A stretch of 64,000 nt of DNA from Oleomonas cavernae (lineage in GTDB: Bacteria; Pseudomonadota; Alphaproteobacteria; Zavarziniales; Zavarziniaceae), in contig NZ_QYUK01000016.1 in the NCBI RefSeq assembly GCF_003590945.1, forward strand, positions 62,001 to 126,000. The letters are read 5' to 3'. Of this stretch, positions 9,419-18,715 are shown one piece after another (the stretch's first letter is position 1; every line of letters begins with the position of its first letter). The position numbers and the translations under genes were made by a program. A model generated the notes under the pieces. The model was not told the origin of the DNA and searched no databases. It saw only the letters and a list, made by a program, of their open reading frames with translations.

Positions 9419-10605
9419 TTATCGAGCGGTCGGCTGGGCCGTGTCCGCCGCGGCGGTCGATAACTTGACCGGGACCGGCGTCACCTTGGCGCCCGGCTGG
9501 GCATGCTGGAGGCCGTCCACGATCACCCGGTCGCCGGGTTCGAGACCGGCGGTGACCAGCCACTTGTCGCCGATGGCGCGCGAGGCTTCGAGCTTGCGCA
9601 CGGCGACCGTGTCGTCGCTGGCGACGACCATGGCCGTGGCATTGCCCGTGGGATCGCGGGTGACGCCCTGCTGGGGCACCAGGATGCCGGCCTCGTCGAC
9701 GCCCGCCTGGATCACCGCCCGCACGAACATGCCGGGCAGCAGCTTCTGGTCGGGATTGGGGAACTGCGCGCGCAGGGTCACCGCCCCGGTACGCTCGTTC
9801 ACCGTCACTTCCGAGAATTTGAGCGTGCCGCCCTGGGCGTAGGTCGAGCCGTCTTCGAGGATCAGGGTCACCTTGGCCTTTTCCGGGTCGACCCCGGTCA
9901 GCTTGCCGTTGGCCATCTCGTTCTTCAGGCGCAGCAGGTCGGCACTGGACTGGGTGACGTCGACATAGATCGGGTCGAGCTGCTGGATCGTTGCCAGCGC
10001 CGTCGCCTGGTTGGCGGTGACGAGCGCGCCCTGGGTCACCGTCGAGCGGCCGATGCGGCCGGCAATCGGCGCGTCGACCCGGGCATAGGCGAGGTTGATC
10101 CGCGCCGAGGCGACAGCCGCCTTGGCCGAGGCCACGTCGGCTTCGGCCTGCTTCAGGGTCGCCGCGGCATCGTCATAGTCCTGCCGGCTGACGGCATTGA
10201 CCTTGACCAGTTCCTTGTAGCGCTGGGCCTTCAGGCGGGCGATGTCGGCGGTGGCCTGGGCCCGGTCGAGCGAGGCCTGGGCGCTGTCGAGTGCTGCCTG
10301 GTAGGTTGCCGGATCGATCTGGTAGAGCGGCGCCCCGGCGGCGACTTCCGCGCCCTCCTCGAACAGGCGCTGCTTGATAATCCCGTCAACTTGAGGTCGA
10401 ATTTCTGCGACCTGGAAGGCAGCGGTGCGGCCGGACAGTTCGCGCGTGATCACCACCGGCTGGGCCTGGACGGTGACGACGCCGACCTGGGCCGGCCCTT
10501 GGGGGCGGTCGCGCCGATTGCCTGATCCTGGTCGCAGCCGGCAAGGCCAAGAACAGAAGCGAGCAGCATCACCGAAAGAAGGGGGGCGTGCTTTCGGACC
10601 AGCAT
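9419..10605 (-). CDS. RND periplasmic adaptor (membrane fusion lipoprotein), apparent frameshift
   Basis: First gene of the pump operon. The N-terminal frame starts at 10605 and gives a lipoprotein signal with lipobox LAGC (Cys24), followed by [13 protein letters not shown]. The rest of the adaptor ([20 protein letters not shown], then [18 protein letters not shown], coiled-coil hairpin, and barrel domains to 9419) is in another frame. Adding one base near 10495-10506 restores a continuous 395-residue protein of normal adaptor length. Both parts are well conserved in character, so a sequencing deletion is more likely than gene loss. The lone downstream frame could still start at an internal GTG near 10456 without a signal peptide. 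Confidence 0.88.
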
Positions 10606-10692
10606 GGGATACCTCGAAGACAGAACGCGCCGAGTGGGGTCGGCTACCCTGCGCATGGCTGCCTGCCGATATCGGGACAGTCGCGCTATTGC

Positions 10693-10714
10693 GTAGAATG
10701 AACGTTCATTCTAC
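10693..10714. promoter_or_regulatory. TetR-type operator: perfect 22-bp palindrome
   Basis: The half-site GTAGAATGAAC is followed directly by its exact reverse complement. It contains the AATGAACGTTCATT core seen in many TetR/AcrR-type operators. It lies between the divergent adaptor gene (start 10605) and TetR gene (start 10781), where it could cover both promoters. Confidence 0.75.
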
Positions 10715-10780
10715 CTATTAGTCAAGGTCGAGTTGGGGGGGCATGGCGGCAATGCTGCTATGCAATAGAGGAGAGCAGGA

Positions 10781-11386
10781 ATGGTGAGTGTAGATGCCGG
10801 CCAGGCCGATGCCTGCCGGGCCGAGGCCAGAAAACGGCAGATTCTGGACGCCGCAGCCCGTTGCTACCGGCGTCACGGCTTCCACGCCACCAGCATGCAG
10901 GAGCTGGCGCGCGAGGCGAAGATGAGCGTCGGCCACATCTATCACTACTTCGCCAACAAGGAGGCGATCATCGCCGCCTTCATCGAAGAAGACGTCGAGC
11001 ACTTCCGGGAAATCATGAAGCGCCTGCGCGAGGACAACCTCACCGTGGCCGAGGCGCTGGTCGCCCACGCGGAAGAGGCCTGGGAAGATGTCCGCAACCC
11101 GGAAAACGCCGCCCTGGCGCTGGAAATTCACGCCGAAGCGTCGCGCAACCCCAAGATCGCCGAAATGGTCCGCTGCGCCGATCGCATCAGCAGCGACGGT
11201 GTCTTCGAGCTCTTTGTTACCGATCTGGCCGACCGCCAGTGGAGCCCGCAGGAGACCCGCGCCCGGGTCGAGATCCTCTTCACCCTGTACGAGGGCCTGT
11301 TCATGCGCGTGATCCGCAACCCGCAGATCGAGCGCGAGCCCGCCCTCGCCGCCTTCCGATTGGCCGTCGACCGCATCCTGGCCTGA
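10781..11386 (+). CDS. TetR/AcrR-family repressor of the adjacent RND pump
   Basis: A 201-residue protein with a TetR HTH at about residues 20-65 (RQILDAAARCYRRHGFHATS, then MQELAREAKMSVGHIYHYF, NKEAII). The C-terminal helical domain would bind an effector and form the dimer. It is divergent from the RND operon with a perfect palindrome between them, the classic arrangement for a local pump repressor that also represses itself. A GAGAGCAGG sequence precedes the ATG. The ligand is unknown. A palindromic repeat element follows the stop. Confidence 0.9.
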   Translation: MVSVDAGQADACRAEARKRQILDAAARCYRRHGFHATSMQELAREAKMSVGHIYHYFANKEAIIAAFIEEDVEHFREIMKRLREDNLTVAEALVAHAEEAWEDVRNPENAALALEIHAEASRNPKIAEMVRCADRISSDGVFELFVTDLADRQWSPQETRARVEILFTLYEGLFMRVIRNPQIEREPALAAFRLAVDRILA

Positions 11387-11406
11387 TATTGCCTGAGTTC
11401 TCCCCC

Positions 11407-11486
11407 CGTCATTCCGGCGAAGGCCGGAATCCATTGCGACATCTCGTGCTGCCCCAGAATGGATCCCGGCCTGCGCCGGGATGACG
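11407..11486. repeat. Dispersed palindromic repeat, copy 1
   Basis: Two hairpin units, CGTCATTCCGGCGAAGGCCG at one end and its inverted relative ending CGCCGGGATGACG at the other, flank ATCTCGTGCTGC. The copy at 23292-23407 has the same inner ATCTCGTGCTGC and outer arms, so these are members of one family. The element lies between convergent genes and may also act as a terminator. Confidence 0.7.
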
Positions 11487-11527
11487 ATATTGATTACGTG
11501 ACAGGCCCGAAACCGGCACCGCTTGGA

Positions 11528-12961
11528 TCAGACCAGCGCGCGTTGCCTGGCTTGCGCGGCGGGGGCTTGCCGGCGCAGCCACTCGGCAACGATTTCCGCC
11601 ACCTGTTCGGCGTGCAGGGCGACCTGCGGCAGGCCCATGAGTTCGCCGAAGGTACCGCGCGCCAGCGGCCCCGCCACCAGCAGCGTTTCCTGGGCCTTGC
11701 CGTCGGCATCCAGGACGTGACTGCGCAGGTCGACCGCCAACCCCAGGCCATGGGCATCGGCCGTCACCAGGCCTGCCACCGCCAGCGAGGCCAGTGCGGG
11801 ATTGCCGGCAATGACGCTGCCGTGCGCCGGCCCGGTTGCGACCACCACCGCATCGAAAACAAGCCGCGTCGGCGCCGGGCGTTGCCCCTTGCGCGGACGC
11901 AGGTCGACCACGATGCCGTCGTCACCCGCCACGACGGCACCAAGATCGGCCTTGATCACCTGGAACCGCCCCTGCGCCGCGGCACGGGCGATCGCCGCCT
12001 CGACCTGCGGTGCGACGCGGTAACGATGGACATCCCAGAAGGCGCGCAGGTGGCGCACCAGCCGTGACCGCTCGGCGACGGGCAAGGCGCGCCAGATCGG
12101 ATAGGCATCGCGGCGCACGGCATCGAGCACGCCGTGCCAGCTCAAGCCCGCGGCCCCGGCGGCATCGACCGCGCGGCGGATGCGGCGCAACAGCTCCAGC
12201 GCGGTGACCGCCGGCCTGGTGGCGAAGTCGCCCTTGGCCTCGACCGGGGCCGGCGGATGGCCCCGCGACAACAGGCCCCGGCGCGACACCGCGACGACGG
12301 ATCCGCGATGGCCACGCCGCTCCAGCGAGGCGACGATATCGGCCATGGTCAGGCCGGTGCCGACGATCAGCACCCGGTCGTCGGGGCCCACGGCGGCCAG
12401 GGCCTCGGGCGCCCAGGGGTCGGCGATGAATTTGGCAAGGCCGGCCAGCGGCGCCAGCGCAGCCGGGGCGGCCGGCGGCGGATGGCTGGTGGCCAGGACC
12501 ACCAGGTCGGCTTCGATCGCGCCGCCGCCGCTCAAGGTAACGCGGTAACCCGCCCCCTCGCGGTGGATGGCCTGCGCCCGCTCGGCAATGTGGGCAAGCC
12601 GTGCCGGCGAAAGCGCCAGGGCCTCCTGCAGTACACCGCGGACGTAACGGCCGAAGACGGCGCGGCGGGGGAAGATCCGGTCATCGGGCAGGGTCGCGGC
12701 AGGGTCGTCATCGACCGCGCCTTCGCGGCGGATCCAACGGTCGAAATGGCCCTCGTCATCGGCGAAGATGGTCATGCGCGCCGCGGGCACGTTGATCCGG
12801 TGGGCCGGATCGCTCGATGAATAGGCGACGCCGCCGCCCAACTGCGGCCGCGGTTCGATGATGTCGATCGCCACCGGGCCGTCGGCCCTGCGCGCCAGTT
12901 GCAGGGCAAAGGCCGTGCCGCTGAACCCGCCGCCGATGACGGCCACCCGCATCACGGTCAT
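11528..12961 (-). CDS. FAD/NAD(P)-binding protein in the ssu operon
   Basis: A 477-residue flavoprotein with an N-terminal dinucleotide-binding motif MRVAVIGGGFSGTAFALQL, then a GGGVAYSSSDPAHRINVPAA segment typical of the NAD_binding_9 type, a second nucleotide-binding fold VLIVGTGLTMADIVASLERR near residue 200, and ATGPAHGSVI late. Its start overlaps the end of the ABC ATPase gene by 4 bp, so it is the last gene of the sulfonate operon. The reaction is unknown. No ssuE-like flavin reductase is present, so a role in redox supply for SsuD or in further sulfonate breakdown is possible but only inferred. Confidence 0.8.
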   Translation of the reverse strand: MTVMRVAVIGGGFSGTAFALQLARRADGPVAIDIIEPRPQLGGGVAYSSSDPAHRINVPAARMTIFADDEGHFDRWIRREGAVDDDPAATLPDDRIFPRRAVFGRYVRGVLQEALALSPARLAHIAERAQAIHREGAGYRVTLSGGGAIEADLVVLATSHPPPAAPAALAPLAGLAKFIADPWAPEALAAVGPDDRVLIVGTGLTMADIVASLERRGHRGSVVAVSRRGLLSRGHPPAPVEAKGDFATRPAVTALELLRRIRRAVDAAGAAGLSWHGVLDAVRRDAYPIWRALPVAERSRLVRHLRAFWDVHRYRVAPQVEAAIARAAAQGRFQVIKADLGAVVAGDDGIVVDLRPRKGQRPAPTRLVFDAVVVATGPAHGSVIAGNPALASLAVAGLVTADAHGLGLAVDLRSHVLDADGKAQETLLVAGPLARGTFGELMGLPQVALHAEQVAEIVAEWLRRQAPAAQARQRALV

Positions 12962-13728
12962 TCCGCCGCCTCGGCCAGGGAAATACCCGGCGCCCCTTCG
13001 TCCAGCGAGGCATCCAGGGCATGGCGCAACTGCCGTTTCGCCCGCTCGAAGGCCGGGGCATCGCGGTCGCGCGGGCGGGCCAGATCGACCGCGATCACCG
13101 CATCGATGCGGCCGGGACGAGGCCGCAAGACGATCACCCGGTCGGCCAGCACCAGCGCCTCCTCGATATCATGGGTGACCAGCACCAGGGTCGGCCGGCC
13201 GTCGGACCACAGGCGGGCAAGGTGATCCTGAAGCGTGGCCCGGGTCAAGGCATCAAGCGCCGAGAACGGCTCGTCGAGGAGGAGCACGCGCGGGCTGGCC
13301 ACCAGCGCCCGCGCCAGGGCCACGCGCTGGGCCATGCCGCCCGACAATTCCCGTGGCAGGCGCCTGGCCAGGCCGGCAAGGCCGACCCGCGCCAGTTCCG
13401 CCTCGATCAATTTGGTGCGCTCGGGGCGCGCCAGGTGTCGAATGCCAAAGCCGACATTGTCGCCCACCGACAACCAGGGAAACAGCCGCGGTTCCTGGAA
13501 CACCACGCCGATGGCCGGGTGGGGGCCGGCGACGGCGACACCGTCGACCTGCACCGAGCCGTGCGTGGGCGCGTCCAGGCCGGCGATGAGACGCAGCAGG
13601 GTGCTCTTGCCGCAGCCCGAACCGCCGACAACCGCGACGATCTCGCCATCGGCGACGCCCAAGCCGATGCCGTGCAGGGCCTGCGTGCCATTGGCATAGG
13701 TTTTGTCCAGGGCGGTAATCGTCAACAT
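12958..13728 (-). CDS. ssuB: Aliphatic sulfonate ABC transporter ATP-binding protein
   Basis: A 256-residue ATPase of the nitrate/sulfonate/taurine group. Walker A GGSGCGKSTL, Q-loop GVVFQEPRLFPW, signature LSGGMAQRVALARAL and Walker B VLLLDEPFSALD are all intact, followed by THDIEEALVLADRV. I prefer the ATG at 13728 because GGGAGGG precedes it at good spacing; an in-frame ATG at 13746 would overlap the permease. It should drive uptake of sulfonates with the permease and binding protein. It could instead be a TauB-type protein; the ssuD neighbour supports SsuB. Confidence 0.88.
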   Translation of the reverse strand: MLTITALDKTYANGTQALHGIGLGVADGEIVAVVGGSGCGKSTLLRLIAGLDAPTHGSVQVDGVAVAGPHPAIGVVFQEPRLFPWLSVGDNVGFGIRHLARPERTKLIEAELARVGLAGLARRLPRELSGGMAQRVALARALVASPRVLLLDEPFSALDALTRATLQDHLARLWSDGRPTLVLVTHDIEEALVLADRVIVLRPRPGRIDAVIAVDLARPRDRDAPAFERAKRQLRHALDASLDEGAPGISLAEAAE

Positions 13729-13729
13729 G

Positions 13730-14557
13730 TCAGCGCCCTCCCCCATGGGCGTCCTGCCAGCCCAGGGAGCGGGCGGTCAACGCCACCAGGATCGCATCGG
13801 CGAGCTTGCCCAGCAGGGCGAAGACGATGATCGCGGCGACGATCTGGTCCGGCTTGCCCAGTTGCTGGCCGTCGACCAGCAGGTAGCCCAGGCCTTCGGA
13901 GGCGCCCATGATCTCGGCCGCCACCACGAACATCCAGCCCAGCCCCAGGCCGGTGCGCAGGGCCAGGATCACCGAAGGCAGGATCGCCGGCAGCAGGACC
14001 CGCCACACCATCTCGAGGCCGGTGACGCGGAACACCCGGCCGACCTCGACGATCTTGCGATCGACCGAGAGGATCGCGCCGGACACGCCCAGATAGACCG
14101 GGAAGAGCACGCCGATGGCGATCAGGGCGATCTTCGATTCCTCGAAAATGCCCAGCCACAGGATGAACAGCGGCACCCAGGCCAGCGACGGGATCGCCCG
14201 CAGGCCTTGCAGCGACGGGTCGACCAGTTGCCGGAACAGCCTGGAGTAACCGGCAGCGCCACCGATCACGATGCCGGCCACCCCGCCCAGGAGGAAGCCG
14301 CTGGCGACCCGCGAGACGGTGGCACCGACATGGGCCCACAGCTCGCCCGTCACCGCCATGGCCCACAGGGTGGCGGCGATGCGGCTGGGCGGCGGCACGA
14401 GGCGGCCATTGGCAAGTCCCGCCTGGACCAGCACCTCCCATCCGCCGGCGAGCAGGAGCGGCAGCGCCAGTCCGAGGCCGAAGCCGAGGGCACGGCGGCC
14501 GTGCGCCGCCCCCTCGCCCGCCGCCTGCTCCAGCCGCCCCAGATCGATGCTCGCCAC
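13730..14557 (-). CDS. ssuC: Aliphatic sulfonate ABC transporter permease
   Basis: A 275-residue inner-membrane protein of the BPD_transp_1 type. It has about six hydrophobic segments and the EAA-like loop (FRQLVDPSLQGLRAIPSLAW, then VPLFILWLGI). The C-terminal part KLADAILVALTARSLGWQD is typical of SsuC/TauC permeases. Stop and start with the neighbouring ATPase gene almost touch, and the binding-protein gene ends 10 bp upstream. Forms the channel with the ATPase ssuB. Confidence 0.88.
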   Translation of the reverse strand: MASIDLGRLEQAAGEGAAHGRRALGFGLGLALPLLLAGGWEVLVQAGLANGRLVPPPSRIAATLWAMAVTGELWAHVGATVSRVASGFLLGGVAGIVIGGAAGYSRLFRQLVDPSLQGLRAIPSLAWVPLFILWLGIFEESKIALIAIGVLFPVYLGVSGAILSVDRKIVEVGRVFRVTGLEMVWRVLLPAILPSVILALRTGLGLGWMFVVAAEIMGASEGLGYLLVDGQQLGKPDQIVAAIIVFALLGKLADAILVALTARSLGWQDAHGGGR

Positions 14558-14567
14558 CGCCGTGCCC

Positions 14568-15551
14568 TTACTTGGCGGCGAGGTTGAAGCGCTCGTCGAT
14601 CTGCGCGTCGGCCACGGCCTTCACGTCGACTTCGGGCTTGATCACACCGGCCGCCTGGAGGGCCAGGCCGGCGGCCAGGATGGTCTCCTTCTGGGTGGCG
14701 CCGATACGGCTGTTGGCGAGGTCCGTGCGCGTGAGCTGGCGGGCGATCACCGGCTCGGGCAGTTTCGCCACCGCGACCAGCGCCGCCGCCACTTCCGCCG
14801 GATTGGCGAGCGCGTGCAGGCGGGCCTTCTCGTAGATCGCGAGGACGCGCGAGACGATGCCGGGCTGTTCGGCCGCGAAGCTCTCGGGCGCGTTGAGGAC
14901 ACCATAGGTGTTCCAGTCGGGCCGGCGGAAGAACAGGCTGGCGCCGTCGTCCACCTCGGCCGCCGCCATCAGCGGGTCGAGGCCGGCCCAGGCATCGACG
15001 TCGCCGCGGATCAGCGCCGCCTTGCCGTCGCCATGCTGGAGCAGGACGAGTTGCACGTCCGTCTCCTTCAGGCCGGCCTCGGTCAGGGCCCGGATCAGGA
15101 AGATATGCGGATCGGTGCCGCGGGTTACGGCGATGCGCTTGCCCCTGAGATCGGCGGGCGAGGCGATGCCCGTATCCTTGCGGGTGACCAGGGCGGTCCA
15201 TTCCGGCTTGGAGTAGACATAGATCGACTTGACCGGGTTGCCGTTGACCCGGGCGATCAAGGCGGCCGCCCCGGCGGAGGAGCCGAAATGCAGGCTGCCG
15301 GCATTGAGGAATTCCAGCGCCTTGTTCGAGCCCAGCGACTGCACCCAGCGAATGCCGGTGCCTTCGGCCTTGAACTCCGCCTCGAGCCAGCCTTTCTCCT
15401 TCAAGAGCAGGCTGACCGGGTTGTAGGTGGCGAAATCGATACGGATCTCGTCCAGCGCGGCAGCGCGGCCGGTGCGGATGAAGGGCAGGGCCGCGGCACC
15501 GGCGGCAAGGCCGGCGAGGACGTGGCGACGGGTGGGCGTGAAGGTGGTCAT
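14568..15551 (-). CDS. ssuA: Aliphatic sulfonate ABC transporter substrate-binding protein
   Basis: A 327-residue periplasmic binding protein. The N-terminus TPTRRHVLAGLAAGAAALPF is a twin-arginine-like signal. The mature part starts near DEIRIDFATYNPVSLLLKEK and includes the SsuA-type GSNKALEFLNAGSLHFGSSA, contacting the sulfonate group in relatives. The ATG at 15551 has GAGG 7 bp upstream; an in-frame TTG at 15563 is a weaker alternative. It belongs to the ssuD-ssuA-ssuC-ssuB order. Captures alkanesulfonates and delivers them to the permease. Confidence 0.88.
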   Translation of the reverse strand: MTTFTPTRRHVLAGLAAGAAALPFIRTGRAAALDEIRIDFATYNPVSLLLKEKGWLEAEFKAEGTGIRWVQSLGSNKALEFLNAGSLHFGSSAGAAALIARVNGNPVKSIYVYSKPEWTALVTRKDTGIASPADLRGKRIAVTRGTDPHIFLIRALTEAGLKETDVQLVLLQHGDGKAALIRGDVDAWAGLDPLMAAAEVDDGASLFFRRPDWNTYGVLNAPESFAAEQPGIVSRVLAIYEKARLHALANPAEVAAALVAVAKLPEPVIARQLTRTDLANSRIGATQKETILAAGLALQAAGVIKPEVDVKAVADAQIDERFNLAAK

Positions 15552-15678
15552 GGCTGGCCTCAAGCAATAATCAAGGGTTCGCGGCCGGATGGCCGCGTGG
15601 GAGGTCTTCTGGTGCTGTGCTCGGACGGCGCGGCTCAGCCGCGCCGTCAGTTACATCGGCTGGCGACCCGGCGGGCGC

Positions 15679-16887
15679 TCATGACGAAGACGCCTGGCGC
15701 ACGGTGGGGCGGATATCGTTGGCGATGGTCTCGCCGAAGGGGCCGGTGTTCACGCTGGCCGGGCGCGCCGCCGGCGCGTCATGGGCCAGCGGCAGCAGCG
15801 GGAACACCAGTTCGGCAAAGCGATAGACTTCCTCCAGGTGCGGGTAGCCCGACAGGATGAAGCTGTCGATGCCGATATCCATGTATTCGCGCATGCGCTG
15901 GGCGACCGTCTGGGGATCGCCCACCAGGGCCGTGCCGGCGCCGCCACGCACCAGGCCGACGCCGGCCCACAGGTTGGGGCTGACCTCGAGCTTGTCGCGG
16001 CGCCCGCCGTGCAATGCCGACATGCGCCGCTGGCCTTCGGAATCCATGCGCGCGAAAATCTTCTGCGCCGCCGCGATGGTGTTGTCGTCGACATGCTCGA
16101 TCAGCCTGTCGGCCGCGGCCCAGGCTTCCGCATTGGTCTCGCGCACGATCACATGCAGGCGGATGCCGAAGGTCACCTTGCGGCCCAGGGCGTCGGCCAG
16201 GGCCTTCTGCTTGCGGATCTTCTCGGCCACCTGGGCCGGGGGTTCGCCCCAGGTCAGGTATTTGTCGACCGTCTCGGCCGCGACCTGGTTGGCTTGCGGC
16301 GAGGAACCGCCGAAGTACAGCGGCGGGCCGCCGGCCTGGTGCGGCGGGAACAGCAGTTGCGCGCCTTCGACATGGACATGCTTGCCCTTGAAGTCCACCG
16401 TCTCGCCCGCCAGCAGGCGCTTGTAGACATCCAGGAACTCGCGCGTCACCTCGTAGCGTTCGGCATGGGACAGGAAAATCCCGTCGCCGGCATTCTCCAC
16501 CGGGTCGCCCCCGGTCACCACATTGATCAGGGCACGGCCGCCGGAGAGGCGGTCCAGGGTCGCGGTCATGCGCGCGGCCAGGGTCGGCGGCTGCAGGCCC
16601 GGGCGCACGGCGACCAGGTAGCGCAGCTTCTGCGTCACCGACACCATGGCCGAGGCAACCAGCCAGGAATCCTCGCACGACTTGCCGGTGGGGATCAGCA
16701 CGCCGTAATAGCCGAGCCGATCGGCCGCCTGGGCGATCGCCTTCAGGTATTCGAGATCGACGGCACGCCCACCCTGCGACGTGCCCAGGTACCGGCCGTC
16801 GCCATGGGTGGGCAGGAACCAGAAGACATTGGCCTTGGTCGCCGCCTCGACCGGGGCCAGCGGCGTTACCTCGTTTGCAGCACTCAT
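15679..16887 (-). CDS. ssuD: FMNH2-dependent alkanesulfonate monooxygenase
   Basis: A 402-residue bacterial luciferase-like monooxygenase with strong SsuD features: [20 protein letters not shown] at the start, [51 protein letters not shown] and [20 protein letters not shown]. It releases sulfite from alkanesulfonates using reduced FMN and oxygen. It is the first gene of the operon, with GGGAGGGG ahead of the ATG. The upstream AT-rich region (16888-17100) probably holds the promoter, perhaps induced by sulfate limitation as in other bacteria. No flavin reductase ssuE is found beside it. Confidence 0.93.
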   Translation of the reverse strand: MSAANEVTPLAPVEAATKANVFWFLPTHGDGRYLGTSQGGRAVDLEYLKAIAQAADRLGYYGVLIPTGKSCEDSWLVASAMVSVTQKLRYLVAVRPGLQPPTLAARMTATLDRLSGGRALINVVTGGDPVENAGDGIFLSHAERYEVTREFLDVYKRLLAGETVDFKGKHVHVEGAQLLFPPHQAGGPPLYFGGSSPQANQVAAETVDKYLTWGEPPAQVAEKIRKQKALADALGRKVTFGIRLHVIVRETNAEAWAAADRLIEHVDDNTIAAAQKIFARMDSEGQRRMSALHGGRRDKLEVSPNLWAGVGLVRGGAGTALVGDPQTVAQRMREYMDIGIDSFILSGYPHLEEVYRFAELVFPLLPLAHDAPAARPASVNTGPFGETIANDIRPTVRQASSS

Positions 16888-17173
16888 AACACACCCCTCC
16901 CGGCGGCGCCGGGCGTATAAACATTATCTGTCTGGTGTAAGAGTTGTTCTACAAGATGCAAAACGTCAAGAACCATAAAACACATTATTTATAAGTTATT
17001 TATGCCTTCGATGGCAGGAAAGGTCGAAACATTGACCTTCTGGCCGTCCAAAAAATGCGGCAATTTTGAACAGTCGAGGCAAGTCTTTGGGCCATAAAGA
17101 TTTTCCTCATCCTGAGGAGGGGGCGCCAGCACCCGTCTCGAAGGACGCAGGATGCCCGTGCAAAGGACACCAG
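16888..17173. other. Intergenic region between ssuD and the DUF1272 gene
   Basis: The first 200 bases are unusually AT-rich for this genome (for example TTATTTATAAGTTATTTAT around 16985-17002) and probably contain the ssuD promoter on the minus strand. The end holds a short repeat-like element (17107-17155). No gene is seen. Confidence 0.5.
17107..17155. repeat. Short palindromic element of the CTCATCCTGAGGAG type
   Basis: CCTCATCCTGAGGAGG is followed by GGCGCCAGCACCCGTCTCGA and AGGACGCAGGATG. This resembles a dispersed alphaproteobacterial intergenic repeat (CTCAT-CTGAGGAG plus CGTCTCGAAGGA) known from many genomes. Only one copy is seen in this window, so the call rests on resemblance. Confidence 0.4.
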
Positions 17174-17422
17174 ATGCTGAAACTCAAGCCCAATTGCGAA
17201 TGCTGCGATCGTGACCTGCCGCCGGACAGCGCGGCGGCCCGGATCTGCACCTATGAATGCACCTTCTGCGCGGATTGCGCCGAGGGTGTCTTCCACGGCA
17301 CTTGCCCCAATTGCGCCGGCAACCTGGTGGCGCGCCCGATCCGGCCGGCCGCGATGCTGGCCCGCCACCCGGCCTCGACCGAGCGCCATCTGCGCGCCCA
17401 GCCCTGCGCCACCGCCGGTTGA
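17174..17422 (+). CDS. DUF1272-family cysteine-rich protein
   Basis: An 82-residue protein with paired cysteines: NCECCDRDLPPDSAAARICT, then YECTFCADCAEGVFHGTCPN and C-x-x-C spacing typical of a small zinc-ribbon-like fold. This pattern and the RPIRP after it match the DUF1272 family, whose function is unknown. It stops exactly where the convergent TetR gene stops. Confidence 0.85.
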   Translation: MLKLKPNCECCDRDLPPDSAAARICTYECTFCADCAEGVFHGTCPNCAGNLVARPIRPAAMLARHPASTERHLRAQPCATAG

Positions 17423-18105
17423 TCAGCCGGCCTTGCGGCTGCGCACCAGGCGCTGGGTTTCGGCCGAGGCCGGCTGGCCCAGCAGGCCCTCGACCGTGTC
17501 GAGCAGGTTTTCCGCGGCGGCCGGATCATTCCACAACTCGGCCCAGTCGCCATGGGCCCCCGGCGCGACGAGAGGGCCGCCACGACATAAAGCGTCATCA
17601 GCTTGATGCGCTGGTCGAACAACCGGCGCGGCAGGTCGGGCAGGAACCGGCGGATATATTCGAGCGCCCGGCGATAGCTGCTGTCGCGCCGGCCCGCCTC
17701 CATCGCCTCCATCAGCAGGTCGTAGTGTTCGACCGCCAGGCGGTTGATGAAGGCGATGTAATCCGGCTCGAAGCCGTCGCCGATGCCGCCCGCCAGCGGA
17801 TCGGCCAACAGGCGCAGGATTTCGCGCAGGGAAGCCGGCCCGCCCCTGGCCTCGATCTCTTCCAGGCGGCGGGTCCGTTCGGCATTCACCAGGCCGGCGC
17901 CGTCGGCGACCAGTTCCTTGATCAGGGCTTCCTTGGTGCCGAAGTAGTAGTGCAGCGAACCGCCGTTCTTCTGCCCGGCGGCATCGATGATGTCGCGCAC
18001 GGTGACATCGTCCAGGCCGCGCTGGGCGAACAGGCGCTGGGCTGCCAGCTTGATCTTCTCGCGGGTATCGTCGCCGCGAGGCGGCTGCTGGTCGCGCGCG
18101 GCCAT
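17423..18105 (-). CDS. TetR-family regulator, apparent frameshift near the C-terminus
   Basis: Residues 1-180 are a normal TetR protein: TREKIKLAAQRLFAQRGLDD, then VTVRDIIDAAGQKNGGSLHY as the HTH and a helical domain to KLMTLYVVAALSSRR. At a run of five C (17557-17561 on the plus strand) the sense shifts: the original frame runs on into the DUF1272 gene, while the other frame gives GDWAELWNDPAAAENLLDTV then EGLLGQPASAETQRLVRSRK and a stop at 17423, flush with the DUF1272 stop. One added G on the coding strand gives a 227-residue protein. The target is unknown. A sequencing deletion is likely. Confidence 0.8.
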
Positions 18106-18207
18106 GGGGAGGTGAATGCCTTTACCGGTGATGTCATGGGGACAAGCGTCCTAGATGACAAATCACCGGGGTATTGGCAAGCATGGCGGGAGCAAAAAAA
18201 CCAAACT

Positions 18208-18588
18208 TCAATCGGACACAAATTCTAAATTCAATTTGATACGATCAACTTCAAATCCTGTAGCACGGGCGATCCTAACTCTGAGATTATCCATCATCTC
18301 GGCAACTGTCTCCGATCCGGCGGACGCTGGGATATCAGGGACCGCTTCCTCAACATCTTCAACCTCCCCGCTGCGCAAGTATCTCTCTGTAACGCTCAAT
18401 ACGCCTGCAATCGCCGAAAGCGTGTGCGGCCTCGGAATAATATCATTCTGTTGCCAATTCCAAACCGCAGTTGGCGTAACCCCTACCGCTCGCGCAAGCT
18501 CAGATGCGCCTATCCTCTTCTCCAGCATGGCCGACTCCAAACGGTTCGCAAATGTTTGGGTCGGGAAAACTCGCATCTTGATTGGCAT
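18208..18588 (-). CDS. Xre-family helix-turn-helix regulator
   Basis: A 126-residue protein with an HTH at about residues 13-68: FANRLESAMLEKRIGASELA, RAVGVTPTAVWNWQQNDIIP, RPHTLSAIAGVLSV. The rest is acidic and unassigned. GGAG lies nine bases before the ATG. Base composition is much lower in GC than the neighbours and many codons end in A or T, which suggests later arrival by transfer. The upstream AT-rich region carries inverted repeats that could be its own operator. No phage or toxin partner is adjacent, so its target is unknown. Confidence 0.82.
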   Translation of the reverse strand: MPIKMRVFPTQTFANRLESAMLEKRIGASELARAVGVTPTAVWNWQQNDIIPRPHTLSAIAGVLSVTERYLRSGEVEDVEEAVPDIPASAGSETVAEMMDNLRVRIARATGFEVDRIKLNLEFVSD

Positions 18589-18638
18589 TGCAACTGCTCC
18601 AAGGTAAGAGCGCCTACTTTGCCCCGACTTAAAAAATT

Positions 18639-18688
18639 GTCAAGTAAAATTTCAATGTTCTTATATATTTGAAATATCAACACTTGAC
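18639..18688. promoter_or_regulatory. AT-rich dyad upstream of the Xre gene
   Basis: Outer arms GTCAAGT (18639-18645) and ACTTGAC (18682-18688) enclose an inner perfect ATATTT-G-AAATAT (18665-18677). The set lies 50-100 bp before the Xre start and is a plausible autoregulatory operator and promoter. Confidence 0.4.
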
Positions 18689-18715
18689 GCAGGCTATGGT
18701 GGCGGCACATGGATA

